DNA of 60,000 nucleotides from Symbiodinium natans (Eukaryota > Sar > Dinophyceae > Suessiales > Symbiodiniaceae), in NCBI GenBank assembly GCA_905221605.1, contig CAJNDS010002324.1, positions 1,221,001 through 1,281,000 on the forward strand, given 5' to 3'. Made by a program: the position numbers and the translations under genes. Below the pieces are notes generated by a model that was given only the letters and a program-made list of their open reading frames with translations, did not search any database and was not told the origin of the DNA. Positions 48,201 through 55,844 of this stretch are shown one piece after another (the first letter of the stretch is position 1; every line of letters starts with the position of its first letter).

Positions 48201-50674
48201 CGGCTACGGACGCGCCAGTGCCGGACTCAGACTCAGACGATAGCCAGGCGACGCGAGATTACGGTGAGTCGTCTCTTGCTTCCTTGGTCGAGGGGGAGGA
48301 AGATGTTCTTCTGGTCCTTCCTCACGATTTGAGTCCGCCGCAGTGGGCTGTCTTTGATGGTGATGCGTTTGCGTCGTGGCTTACTAAGCAGGATAAAATT
48401 AAGGCTGGTACGATCACACAGGACATGCAGCGTAAGTACGCCAAGGAAATCCGAGCCGCGAAATTGGACGAGTTCAAGAGCTACTTGGATAATGATGCCC
48501 TTCGATTTGTCGATCGCAGGAAGTTAGCCAAGGATGTGAATTTTCTCACAGGTCGTTGGGTTCTTACTGTGAAAGTCGACAAAAATGGGTTCTTTTCTAA
48601 GTTTAAGGCTCGTTGGGTCTGTCGTGGTTTTCAGGACAAGAATGCCTGGGATCAGCAGACGGATAGTCCAACTGCTACGCGATACGGTTTTCGTTTGGTC
48701 TGTCAGTGCGCTGCCAATAATTTCTGGGATTTGTTTCATTTGGACCTTAAGACTGCGTTTCTTCAGGGGGAACACTATAACTTGCAGCATCGCAGCGTGA
48801 TTGTTCAGCTGCCTCCCGACATTGGTTTGCCGCCTTGGATGGTCGGTCTCTGTTTGCGGCCGGTGTATGGCCTCAACGACGCGCCGCGTCGATGGTGGAA
48901 TCGACTCGACAAGTTCCTGCGGACCATCGGCCTGCAGCCCACAAGGGCAGACCGATGCACCTATGTAGGATACGAAGGAGTCGAAAAGCAGAAATCGGCA
49001 GCAAAGATCGCAGAAGAGGTAAGTCTATTCCAAGAAGGATGCTCTCCTTTAGGAGAGGAACCGCCAATAGGAGACTTACCGGGCATCATCACAGAGTCTC
49101 CACTAGCTGCGTTGTTATCTGCTTGTGAAGAACCGCCGTCTTCTCCCGACACCGCGGTAGAAAGGTCCTATTTAGCATACCCCGACATTGCGCAAGCCTT
49201 TAAGACCAAGCACCTGGTTGAGTATGACTGGAGGCCAGTCACTGATAAAACCTTGCTTGACTTTCTTGGCGGCGTTGCCCACAAGAAGAGACCGACCTAT
49301 AAGATTAAGGATTATCCCTACCGGGTATCTATCATCTTGCGCCAAGGAACCTGGTGGGTGATTGAAAAGGCTCAGGACCTTAGGAACAAGAACGAGCCGA
49401 GCTATCTCGAGGAGGAGGCTGAAGTGCTCGTGACACTGTTCCTTCCTGAAAGGGCAGCCTACAAGGCCACAGAACAGCTTCCTCAGCTTACCCCTGAACT
49501 TGTAGATCAGCTCTTAGAACACTTTGTTGATCCTGTTCATGGTAGCCCTAGTAAGCACAGGAAGTCGGTAGGAGTCCTCAGCCTTCATGTTGATGACCTG
49601 ATCATCGCTGGAACCCCAAGTTTCCTGAAGTGGTTCTTGGCTAGGGTCAAGGAACATTTCACCATTGGACATGAAGACAAAAATGATCTTATGTTCACTG
49701 GTCAGAGGGTTCGATGGGTTGTTGACGACAAGGGCAGTAAGAAGTACATCTCAATTGATCAGAAGTTGAGCGTCTCAGAGCTCGAAGAGATCGTCATCCC
49801 CAAACACTTGAAGGACACTGATGTGTGTGACAAACAACTTCACACCTCCTACAGGTCTTTGCTAGGTAGTATCAACTGGTTGCAGTCCAGGACTCAGTTT
49901 CAGGCTTGTTACTCATTCTCACGTCTCGCATCGGCCTCAGCTGCACCTACGGTTGGTCACTGTAAGGAGCTGAACAAGCTCTGTCGACAAATCAGGAGTG
50001 AAGAGGTGGAGCTTAGGATTTGGCCAGTCCAAGGCACACCTCGCATCCTCGGCATTCCAGATGCTGCTTTCAGAAACAACAGTGACAAGTCCTCACAGAG
50101 AGCGATGACAGTGTTTATCGCCGATCAAAGGGTAAAGAATCGTAGGGACACCAGAGGCTCCCTGATTTTCTTCGAATCCACTAAGATCAAGAGGACTACC
50201 TTGAGCACGACAGTTGCTGAGCTGTATGCCTTGATGAAGTGTTTCGGCACCTGTCAGATGCTAAGGGGTTTGTGGAAGGACATCAGTGGTCTAGATGCCG
50301 AGATCCATATGCGAACTGATGCAAACAATTTGGTTACAACTGCTTCAACCACTCATGCCCCTGAGCAACAAGAAACCATACACATGATACAGATGCTTCG
50401 AAAGGAAGCTTGCTCTGGGGCCATTGCGGACCTCTCACATGTGCGCACAGAACACTGTCTGGCGGATTGTTTGACGAAACGGTCTGCCAAATCCACCAAT
50501 TTGGTTCAGTCAGTTCAAAAGGGCTGGCTGAAGGAGATAGATGCTCATCCCCCCTTTAGGTCTCTTTTGGAACACAAAGCTTTTCTGAGCGCCTGGCTCC
50601 GGAAGGAGCTGTCGGGTTTTCAGTTTTGCAGCAAGGTGTGTTTCATGATCAGTTCTTGTGAAAAGAAAGACTGA
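42257..50674 (+). CDS. Copia-class gag-pol polyprotein (2805 aa)
   Basis: The start is ATG 42,257 in a GCCATGG context; the frame is open slightly upstream without an ATG. Residues about 40-170 are Gag-like (WFAFEDAVDDW, RNRLEGEA, RFQQFMNM). Residues 335-435 hold two Lys/Gly tracts in place of a zinc knuckle. The protease motif is LDIGCT with Asp501. The integrase zinc site is H937/H940 with C972-C975, and the catalytic core is D1002, D1060 and E1093. Acidic/proline linkers follow (notably 1670-2010). The RT has D2163 (HLDLKTAFLQG) and D2446-D2447 (HVDDLIIAG). RNase H has D2602, E2655, D2688 and D2737. About 190 residues are inserted between CTYVG (about 2236) and the VDD motif, a place where copia RTs have a short loop. 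The stop is TGA. All catalytic residues are present and the frame is intact, so it may be active. Confidence 0.95.
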   Translation: MASHSYDQFDDYEEPDGEALAAGNRSLEELQRLSAFQQVTTKVPPSYDGRSSWFAFEDAVDDWCDITELEPEKRGPALRNRLEGEAAIYKRLLDREALKNKEDGVRYFKRFLRPYFVKGAANVFLYRFQQFMNMHRGSGDMLRWMTRFQLSYQRMNESWMDTFVPLVSENDPVVRAYVLRLPQEEQQAITPEEALRRVNEQGRETHGRALPITANLIALLFVTLSDLTQDQRQVLTSLMAHKNRALTDYRVDELRTVYLEVFCTTKTTVDNPLLAPTSAPGRKSFIVIDEGTLDESQGYWCEDEDDGAEGFLDAFEDCFWVYDDESYTWFQRKFQGRKLRRGKGKGKGRKGKGKGHGGRRFFKRKKGKAHAAEDVSASDWAWNEEWHDWSYEAWTETDWQEGADDSYAAKGRKGKGKGKGKFFKGKDKKGKDGKGDHANATSEAQRTAALAGPGTPAIANAFWVQHHSFVSEAVYKQDSNEEEVSKSFLTHALSPTSMVLDIGCTRAMTSRQAAKEFMGFVDHHPDCGLWYELRPTNSHFSFANSEMAQCKEKIVIFMYDLSYTIQSTEFDIVDQGTVPFLMSLPQMRNLRFKISLEPDEALLSSSVLGMKNLPLKVARSSHLMLDLIDVAWHMWGVRFDAHKKVSFFMTNEHHFEYGYKLVTKECSPPGEESSEALVVEDEWRLDEGNYRLIRVHRKERIQSFAPSKGNTPIPLEYLDTIRETTINYKDGIKETQNDEWKDKPPVKFPKPWLGRTVFKILPGGIENRTSVKVSTRGKGPGRRGKPDDEVVKAPARKKITGKKPDSGLMPHPSRKEGSPLGEGSLRKEGSSSPEEAPLPFSPGELFGDEDEDPFPELKGKGVETTKWDDQYSPSEAPVEQPEPSPESKEDNAPEERFDPEPRRIALPLPGQEVARSSPAFRRMIEKLRSDVELCKLHVKHYHMSSAQFRRRTSMLGLPEEIYEKYDRIVKSCRVCGTTVPAPPRARIAGLRAASFGDLIFVDHAEINYGEKSYITLLILDGASNLLWATALVGLEVTETLAALRRWIEENNCVPKGVVGDQAFFADEFLAFYRFHGITPYPCGPRTPWPNRAETAVRLFKKTWAKMTKALREEGFLESITVRDAVKKVVWARNCQLTISGYSPLEIATGRRPPDLLDVETSSPEQLSALAPREDRTNQELQRIAMRAHQEARQAQDLRSDLARRVMPSDGPYVKGDKVFVWMKDESKIKSEGVWVRGKVMGQEGAMVIVHVHQAILRVNQSKIRRDHDPWHDVHIPLDMDKVPGGSPPGEEPGGLFCEYEPQCCAEHEICYHTHGGRFCDVLEIAPGPTGITACMARHGNRIGEPVHVESWQPKAIQQSIASAWKTLLHASPTLVVINPTIPDSLVRNKKAIKTYWHFCAEVVRWQDQNQGEVAVVGLTDQGFFTSQAARSLHWRIGMSSICFGQDEGATLMTNLGRDWFERLKSLRGVFMSSSTSFSPRFVVLLAECLQGTDRSDYRQESLFQDLLEDFDDGDLCSLCLRADRNSEVCSALPSTSEQSFLNAQKNQLPSALQFILPQRFVTSSLVQGLRAIEGLAPGTELEVNTSTTQEAQSLRGVLKNIRTLTLPYLEFENCNVYRGTFGKVLPVIQRHPDAVVIMWKLGDYEHVFFMNLAQLIPCLRDVAVSGWSLIVFWNEIGPPRKRRGPDVSLDFTDQPVPDAPPPGVPPGTSSGDDPENPPGGGPPGQVPGYQDYHDTPVPGDMSWDEGEEETQGGPSGPGPDGPPDGAAIPIDVDGDDGGNPPGQGAFPPGGGPPGPGPGFGPSPEDFEDGGTPMEVHMEPPPPGPPPDAPGAKIYSHPDQPLLPPSKLGPVFRAPIPKHPNFPAPPVVQPASPRNVPITRARGKHPDEPSKPKLRTEEPAHPIPASAAPKLRFPVYPNKIPEAAVPLPGQPLPEKKGDPQVSAPFPDEDETDPTASSSQPSGPPGLPVAEGEFPIQQTPVAPPATDAPVPDSDSDDSQATRDYGESSLASLVEGEEDVLLVLPHDLSPPQWAVFDGDAFASWLTKQDKIKAGTITQDMQRKYAKEIRAAKLDEFKSYLDNDALRFVDRRKLAKDVNFLTGRWVLTVKVDKNGFFSKFKARWVCRGFQDKNAWDQQTDSPTATRYGFRLVCQCAANNFWDLFHLDLKTAFLQGEHYNLQHRSVIVQLPPDIGLPPWMVGLCLRPVYGLNDAPRRWWNRLDKFLRTIGLQPTRADRCTYVGYEGVEKQKSAAKIAEEVSLFQEGCSPLGEEPPIGDLPGIITESPLAALLSACEEPPSSPDTAVERSYLAYPDIAQAFKTKHLVEYDWRPVTDKTLLDFLGGVAHKKRPTYKIKDYPYRVSIILRQGTWWVIEKAQDLRNKNEPSYLEEEAEVLVTLFLPERAAYKATEQLPQLTPELVDQLLEHFVDPVHGSPSKHRKSVGVLSLHVDDLIIAGTPSFLKWFLARVKEHFTIGHEDKNDLMFTGQRVRWVVDDKGSKKYISIDQKLSVSELEEIVIPKHLKDTDVCDKQLHTSYRSLLGSINWLQSRTQFQACYSFSRLASASAAPTVGHCKELNKLCRQIRSEEVELRIWPVQGTPRILGIPDAAFRNNSDKSSQRAMTVFIADQRVKNRRDTRGSLIFFESTKIKRTTLSTTVAELYALMKCFGTCQMLRGLWKDISGLDAEIHMRTDANNLVTTASTTHAPEQQETIHMIQMLRKEACSGAIADLSHVRTEHCLADCLTKRSAKSTNLVQSVQKGWLKEIDAHPPFRSLLEHKAFLSAWLRKELSGFQFCSKVCFMISSCEKKD
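47366..47637 (+). repeat. Palindromes in the Gly/Pro linker of pol
   Basis: Perfect short inverted repeats are packed in the proline-rich linker between integrase and RT. GTGCC/GGCAC spans 47,366-47,379. CCTGGAGG/CCTCCAGG around CGGT occurs twice (47,408-47,427 and 47,618-47,637). GGCCCT/AGGGCC is at 47,513-47,526, and GGAGGA/TCCTCC at 47,585-47,598. They differ from the main hairpin family by longer stems and no conserved flank. Codon bias for PGG/GPP could produce some of them. Confidence 0.6.
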
Positions 50675-50711
50675 GAGAGAGACGAGGGAGTGAGAGCGTT
50701 TTTTTTTGCAG
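50672..50711 (+). promoter_or_regulatory. Purine tract, T-run and AG between pol and the extra ORFs
   Basis: Directly at the pol stop is a purine-rich run (GAGAGAGAGACGAGGGAG), then nine T and GCAG at 50,708-50,711. A T-run followed by CAG is a good 3' splice or trans-splice acceptor. It could give the downstream ORFs their own mRNA, since dinoflagellates add a spliced leader in trans. The purine run could instead be an internal polypurine tract. No purine tract adjoins the 3' LTR. Confidence 0.4.
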
Positions 50712-50780
50712 TCATGTACTGTCATGTGCACTGCAACAGTCACATGTCCTTGTTTGTCGCTGCAGTAGAGTTTAGGTCTC

Positions 50781-50799
50781 TTTTTAAAATTTGTGCCTG
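50781..50799 (+). repeat. Left direct repeat flanking the extra-ORF module
   Basis: T5, A4, then TTTGTGCCTG. The same string with one A fewer lies at 56,275-56,292, two bases before the 3' LTR. The pair brackets the two extra ORFs. Confidence 0.7.
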
Positions 50800-50864
50800 C
50801 AATCTCCGAAGCCCGTCGGTGCTTCCCACGCTTTAGCTGCCTACCTCTTCCCTGCTACGGAACC

Positions 50865-52565
50865 ATGGCAGCCGCAGCGCTCACTCATGCCGCGTGGGAG
50901 CCAAGTGTCGGCTTCAAGCCGCAATTCACACCCGAGGGCGAGCCCGATTACAGCCACTGGATCAACTCCGTGCATTGGAGCTCAAGGCGGATGCTTCTCT
51001 CGAGAGAAGGGACCGCGTCAAGCCTCTACAGCGGCACGGGCAGAGTGTACCTTCCAAGTGCAGATGGCACGAGGAATATGCCTAGGGACGTCTACCCATA
51101 CACCTTGAGGATTGCTGACAGAGATCTGCCTACCATAGAGGGCCAGTTAGCCTTGCTCTGGCACGTCATCCTGTACGAGGACAGGACAGGCAGAACGATC
51201 CTCAGCAGTTCTCAGCGCTGGGACTTCTACTTCGTGACGACCCTTTTGGGGTGCCTCTCGGTTGAGGAGCTGTACAAGTTCACTCTCACCACCCAGCAGG
51301 TAACGAGAGAACAGAACACTCCTTATAGCAGCACGGTCAGCGCCTCCAAGGCATTCTCTGCTGTGTTCCGCCACGAGGCCGTGCACAGGAACGATTTGGA
51401 CGAGATGAACTCTCTCCCTATTGGATCCTGTAACACACGGAGAGTGATTCCCAGGCAGACAAACGCCGTTTGGTTTGCCGCCTTCATGCTCACCAACTCC
51501 AAGGGAAGGTTTTTCACCTACGTCCGTCCAGCTCCATGCTCGCCCACAGGCGAGGTAGGAGTGCAAGACTTCGCTATGAACATACGCCTTGGAGCAATTC
51601 AGGGTCATACTCGCGTAAGCTCAGTCCAAACTGAGGAGGCGCTGGGTATGGAAATCACCCTGGGAATGGCAGGTCGCCTGGGATATGTTTTCCACGCCAC
51701 CGAGAAGTGGAACCACGACAACGTCCTCAAGCAGGGGTTAATCACGGACGCTGGAAGGCCAGGTGAAAAGAGGGATCCGCGGTGCGCTGTGCACTTCACC
51801 TACGCTGGTGGGGAGGAGGCCCCAAGGGCTGGCACTGTCATCCGCTACGGCTCGAATGTCATCTATGTCGTGTTGGACCTCTACCAGGCCATTTCAGACG
51901 GGTGCAAGTTCTACCTGTCCGATAACGGTGTGATCCTGAGCTTCCAGAGTGTGCCACCGAGCTACCTGCATTTCACCTGGAGGCCCCCTCACGAGAAGGA
52001 CCCGGGTGGACGCAGGTGGGAAAAACGCGAGGGACGCTCAGCACAAGCTGAGGAACCCTCAGCTCCCAGTTCAAGCTCTCGTGGCCCTGCGTCCAGCTCA
52101 GCCGGGACCAAAGGGAGCTCTGCCTCAGCAGAGGGATCCAAGGGTTCTGGAACAACAACGAAGGAAGCTGGGCCTCCTAGCGCAGGCCCAACCACGGTTG
52201 GGGAAGTGCCCCACTTTGATCTCACTTCCCTTCGAGAGATCATTGAAGAGGAGGAGAAGAGGCATGTTCAGCAGTCAGAAACAAGCTCAGAAGGGAAAAG
52301 AATTCCTTTTGAGCGTGGCATGGAAGTTGAAGGGAGTGTAAAAACTTCTTTGACAGCTGAAGCAGAAAAAGTCAGGGCCCAAGAGGACCTGATCCGACAG
52401 CTTAGGGCCAATCCTTGGACGCTGTTCTACAAAGGCACCATTGCCTTGATGGAGGACAATGAGCGCAAGGTTGACTCCTACGGCATTGGCTATGTACAGG
52501 TTGTTCGATTCCGAGATGTTCATGTCAGTGTGAGAAAGAAGCTCCAGCTTGATCAGGCTCTTTAG
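50865..52565 (+). CDS. Tpt1/KptA-like RNA 2'-phosphotransferase domain protein encoded by the retroelement (566 aa)
   Basis: The start is ATG 50,865 (ACCATGG); the frame is open upstream without ATG. The middle of the protein follows the Tpt1/KptA layout. The N lobe has SKAFSAVFRHEA (Arg169-His170), matching SKxLSxxLRH. Then come IRLGAIQGH (His248, matching IRANQGHS), VFHATEKW...LKQGLI (matching LYHGT...I...GL), RDPRCAVHF (His310, matching RxHVHL) and DGCKFYLSDNGVIL...VPPSYL (matching DGxxFxxSxNGVxL...LPPxY). Tpt1 removes an internal RNA 2'-phosphate using NAD+, and related enzymes can ADP-ribosylate nucleic-acid ends (family knowledge). The C-terminal part is Ser/Glu/Pro-rich. The ORF ends at TAG 52,563, with the next ORF in the same frame. 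Its role in the element is unknown. Four family hairpins lie inside. Confidence 0.8.
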   Translation: MAAAALTHAAWEPSVGFKPQFTPEGEPDYSHWINSVHWSSRRMLLSREGTASSLYSGTGRVYLPSADGTRNMPRDVYPYTLRIADRDLPTIEGQLALLWHVILYEDRTGRTILSSSQRWDFYFVTTLLGCLSVEELYKFTLTTQQVTREQNTPYSSTVSASKAFSAVFRHEAVHRNDLDEMNSLPIGSCNTRRVIPRQTNAVWFAAFMLTNSKGRFFTYVRPAPCSPTGEVGVQDFAMNIRLGAIQGHTRVSSVQTEEALGMEITLGMAGRLGYVFHATEKWNHDNVLKQGLITDAGRPGEKRDPRCAVHFTYAGGEEAPRAGTVIRYGSNVIYVVLDLYQAISDGCKFYLSDNGVILSFQSVPPSYLHFTWRPPHEKDPGGRRWEKREGRSAQAEEPSAPSSSSRGPASSSAGTKGSSASAEGSKGSGTTTKEAGPPSAGPTTVGEVPHFDLTSLREIIEEEEKRHVQQSETSSEGKRIPFERGMEVEGSVKTSLTAEAEKVRAQEDLIRQLRANPWTLFYKGTIALMEDNERKVDSYGIGYVQVVRFRDVHVSVRKKLQLDQAL

Positions 52566-55500
52566 TTGCACAATCCTCTGAGTGGATACCCGGTTCTCTT
52601 CTTCCTGGAGGCATTCAGACTGGGGAAGATAGCCGCCAATGTGCTCATTGACTTTCAGTTGAAGGTCTCTCACTATGACCATCATACTCCACATTGGGAC
52701 GCGGACTACTTCACCGAGCTCAGATCTAAGGCCGAGTCAGTCTTCACCCCTGGAGTTCTTTACGGGAGAGCAAAGCCTGAGGTCACAGATGAGCGAAATC
52801 GAATGCCAGTTGAAGGCACAGAGAACTACGCTGAGAAGCTCGCAGAGTACCAGGCATTTCGGCACGAGCTGATGGTGGCCCAGGAGCTCATCAACATTCA
52901 GAGCGATTTCGTCAACCTCTACGACATGTTCGTGGAACTCTATGGCAGTGACTTCTTCTTGTACATGAAGGAGAATCGTGACAACCAAGCACTTCGGAAC
53001 AAGTTTGTTGTGCGCGCACAGGACAATAGTGAGCATAGAGATTGCTCATTGAGGCTCCCGTTTGAGCCCAAACTCATCCTGAAGAAAATCGAACGCACCG
53101 TCGCTTCGTACCCAGAGCGGAAGTTCCTCTCTCGCTTCGCTTCCAAGGCCGTTCAGGACTTGCAGCAGTGTGTGCAGATTCGCCAGTCCGAGGAGGCATT
53201 CGTCGACTACTACCTTGGCATTCCTGTGGAAGATTTTGAGCTTGAGAGAACCTTCGAGAACAATGAAGGAACCGTCAACATCGAGGAGGTCATCGAGGTC
53301 GATGAATCCTGGGGAAGCTCAACACGAGTTGAGGAACCCAAGGTGGCGCCTTCCTCTCTGGATGCAACAATGGAAGAGGAAGCGGGCTCTGCTACAGCAG
53401 AGGGACCACCACCATCTTCCGAAGCGCACATCAAAGAAGAGCCAATGCCCGATGCGACCGAAGAGGTCAAGGAGCCAGATCCCGAAGTCCAGTTGAAGGT
53501 CGAGGAAGGTGACTTCAAGGTGGAGGAGGAGTCCTCTACGCCAATGGTCACCACTGGGGAAACAGAGGGAAGCTCACTTCCAAGTGAGGCACCCTCGGGA
53601 ACGCCCCAAGGCCTGTGGGGTAATGTACAGACTGTTATTACTCCGCAGGATCTCCAAGAGATCACTCAGCAGAATGAGGATGCTCTTCGATCCTTCGCCG
53701 ACAAAAAGGAAGAGGCGACCCTGGAGCAGTTGCCCGAGTACCAGCGCTTCCTTGATGAGCTGGAGAGGGTTGAAAAGGGTTCGCCCATCTACATCCTCAG
53801 TCGGCAGAAGTATGGAGAAAGTGATGGCATTCTCCATGGTGGTCTTCGGGCGCAGTCGGCTCAGAACCGATTTCGACTCCAGCATATGAGCTGGAGGGAT
53901 AGAGCGGCTCCTGCTCGGTCAAATTGGAAGTTCCAGGTTCCAGAAGTGCCCTTCTTCGAGACAATGGCGACGATGCCACCGTTGTGGGAGTTTCGTCCTG
54001 CAGCAAAACAAGTGGCTTTCAAGAGCATTGATGTGAGGAGCACTTTTTCGACTGATGCACTTGAGAGATCATACAATGCCCATGTTGCCATTGCGGAGAA
54101 GGAGGCGCTGTTGATGGAGTCACTGGCAAAAACCAATGCTACGAGAGGTGATCTTCTGAACACTCTTCTTCGGCACTTTCTGGCCTGTGGAAGTCTCGAA
54201 ACCACGAGCTTGGGAAGCTCAGCCTTTGCTGAGGAACCCGATCCAATGGCAGAGATGACGCATTTGGCCACCTCCAGAGTAGGTCTTAGCGTGATGGTTG
54301 CCAACTTGGGGAACTTCGCGAGGGGCAGAAAGGGCACACTTCCTCCAAAGTATGCCGACCTCATCTCGGATTACTCCGATGGAAGCTCCATCATTGTGAA
54401 GTTCCTCTCTCACTCCAAGGCACATGTTATTCTGCTGCAGGAGAACAACATGACGAGAGAAGAGTTGGACTACTTCAGGTCCAAGGGCTGGTTGTTCCGA
54501 ACAAATGAGGCAGGAGATCTCCTCACTGCTGTCAGAGGAAACACCAAGGGCAAGAACAAGGTCAGCTTCAAGCACCTTGCTGGTCCGGTCCTCAAAGACC
54601 CTGCGTATGCCTGGATTCCCATCAGATATGAGATCGTCCAGATCAACTTTGGAAGTACCATTCCTCGAGAGAGAATGGAACAAGAAGACCTGGTTGATCG
54701 AGTGGAGTCCGCCTTCGAGGAGGCTGAGTTCAAGGAAGATCTCACGCGTGCAGGCATGAAGTCAATTCGTGTCTGCAACTTCCACGTTCGAAGTGAAATC
54801 GCACGCTCTAAGCCCGGCTTCTTGGCCGAGGGACTAGCTGCGATGGTCGCTGACTGCTTCCACTACCAAGTGGATCTGATGGGCGGAGATGGCAACGTGT
54901 CATGCTACCGATTCGGAGGTAGCCAACAGGGGTCAGTGTCACACGACAGCTCAGCCCTTTTCTCGACGATCCAGTACTTCGTCGACGCCTTCGAGAAGCA
55001 CCAACGTCAGGACAGGTTGTTGATCCCAAGGACACGCGTCGTGACTTCGAACCCTCTACATCTTCTCAAACTCTACGAGGAGAAGCTTGGGTTCCCCTAC
55101 GGCGATGTGGGCCACCTAGTGGATTGGACGACGTTTCCTGATTTGGACTGCGTGACTGCCATCGTCTTCGAATGGGGTCATAGCATGACCAATGAGGTGT
55201 GGGCTGAGTACAAGGGCAGCATGGAGTACAAGGTTTCGGTGAGTGAATTCTTGCTGCACTCGACGAAGAACCACTTCCTCCTGAAGCCCTCGGACAATGA
55301 CAGTCACACACCACTGCTTCTACACATCGCTCCTAACTGGATGAAGTTCTCTGAGAAGAAGACGCACAGGTCGAAGGAGTCGATCTTGCAGGCGTCCCAA
55401 TCCAGGAAAGAGAGACAGAAGGCTAAAAAGCGTGGTGCTCCTGCCGAACCAGTACAAGGCGAAGGTCGTGCTCCACCTGGCAAAGGCAAAAGCAAGAGCA

Positions 55501-55844
55501 AGGAAGGAGGCTCGCTTCCAAGTGAGGAACCTTCAGCAGTGCCAGAGCCAGCAGCTCCTCCAAAGGCTAAGCCAGCGGCGAAGCCAGCTGCTGCGAGGAG
55601 AGAAGTCTCTTTCGACGACAACCCTGAAGTCTACGAGTACGAAGCCAGTGGTAGAAGGAGACATGAAGAACTTTGGGCGCCTCCAAAAGGAAAAGGGGCT
55701 GGTAAGGCCAGAAAAGGGGAAGGCTCGCCAAGAGGCAAGGGATCCTCTCAAGGCCCATACTGGTCCAATTGGTCGTGGGATCCTTCATGGAACCAAGGAT
55801 GGAGTTCCTCCTCATGGGGTTCGTCTTCGTGGGGTAGAAGGTGA
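52566..55844 (+). CDS. EEP-fold (endonuclease/exonuclease/phosphatase-like) protein encoded by the retroelement
   Basis: This 1092-codon frame directly follows TAG 52,563-52,565 in the same frame; the first ATG is near 52,803. It may be made by readthrough, or the TAG may be a mutation that cut one larger protein. The N-terminal half is acidic and unrecognised. Residues about 575-920, counted from 52,566, show EEP motif order: VANLGNF (Asn580), ILLQEN (Glu626), CNFHVR (His740), GGDGN (Asp775, Asn777) and NDSHTPLLL (Asp912, His914, a DSH form of the usual SDH). EEP enzymes cut phosphodiester bonds; LINE elements carry one as their target nuclease, whereas copia elements use integrase. The C terminus is basic with KGKGK tracts and ends SWNQGWSSSSWGSSSWGRR, suggesting nucleic-acid binding. 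Six family hairpins lie in its linkers. Confidence 0.75.
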   Translation: MHNPLSGYPVLFFLEAFRLGKIAANVLIDFQLKVSHYDHHTPHWDADYFTELRSKAESVFTPGVLYGRAKPEVTDERNRMPVEGTENYAEKLAEYQAFRHELMVAQELINIQSDFVNLYDMFVELYGSDFFLYMKENRDNQALRNKFVVRAQDNSEHRDCSLRLPFEPKLILKKIERTVASYPERKFLSRFASKAVQDLQQCVQIRQSEEAFVDYYLGIPVEDFELERTFENNEGTVNIEEVIEVDESWGSSTRVEEPKVAPSSLDATMEEEAGSATAEGPPPSSEAHIKEEPMPDATEEVKEPDPEVQLKVEEGDFKVEEESSTPMVTTGETEGSSLPSEAPSGTPQGLWGNVQTVITPQDLQEITQQNEDALRSFADKKEEATLEQLPEYQRFLDELERVEKGSPIYILSRQKYGESDGILHGGLRAQSAQNRFRLQHMSWRDRAAPARSNWKFQVPEVPFFETMATMPPLWEFRPAAKQVAFKSIDVRSTFSTDALERSYNAHVAIAEKEALLMESLAKTNATRGDLLNTLLRHFLACGSLETTSLGSSAFAEEPDPMAEMTHLATSRVGLSVMVANLGNFARGRKGTLPPKYADLISDYSDGSSIIVKFLSHSKAHVILLQENNMTREELDYFRSKGWLFRTNEAGDLLTAVRGNTKGKNKVSFKHLAGPVLKDPAYAWIPIRYEIVQINFGSTIPRERMEQEDLVDRVESAFEEAEFKEDLTRAGMKSIRVCNFHVRSEIARSKPGFLAEGLAAMVADCFHYQVDLMGGDGNVSCYRFGGSQQGSVSHDSSALFSTIQYFVDAFEKHQRQDRLLIPRTRVVTSNPLHLLKLYEEKLGFPYGDVGHLVDWTTFPDLDCVTAIVFEWGHSMTNEVWAEYKGSMEYKVSVSEFLLHSTKNHFLLKPSDNDSHTPLLLHIAPNWMKFSEKKTHRSKESILQASQSRKERQKAKKRGAPAEPVQGEGRAPPGKGKSKSKEGGSLPSEEPSAVPEPAAPPKAKPAAKPAAARREVSFDDNPEVYEYEASGRRRHEELWAPPKGKGAGKARKGEGSPRGKGSSQGPYWSNWSWDPSWNQGWSSSSWGSSSWGRR

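Noticed and set aside
44189-49020. Good 5' splice-site strings inside pol (44,189, 44,573 and 49,019)
   Set aside because: The pol frame is continuous through all of them with domain motifs on both sides. No matching acceptor keeps the frame, and the first two are also present in the second copy.
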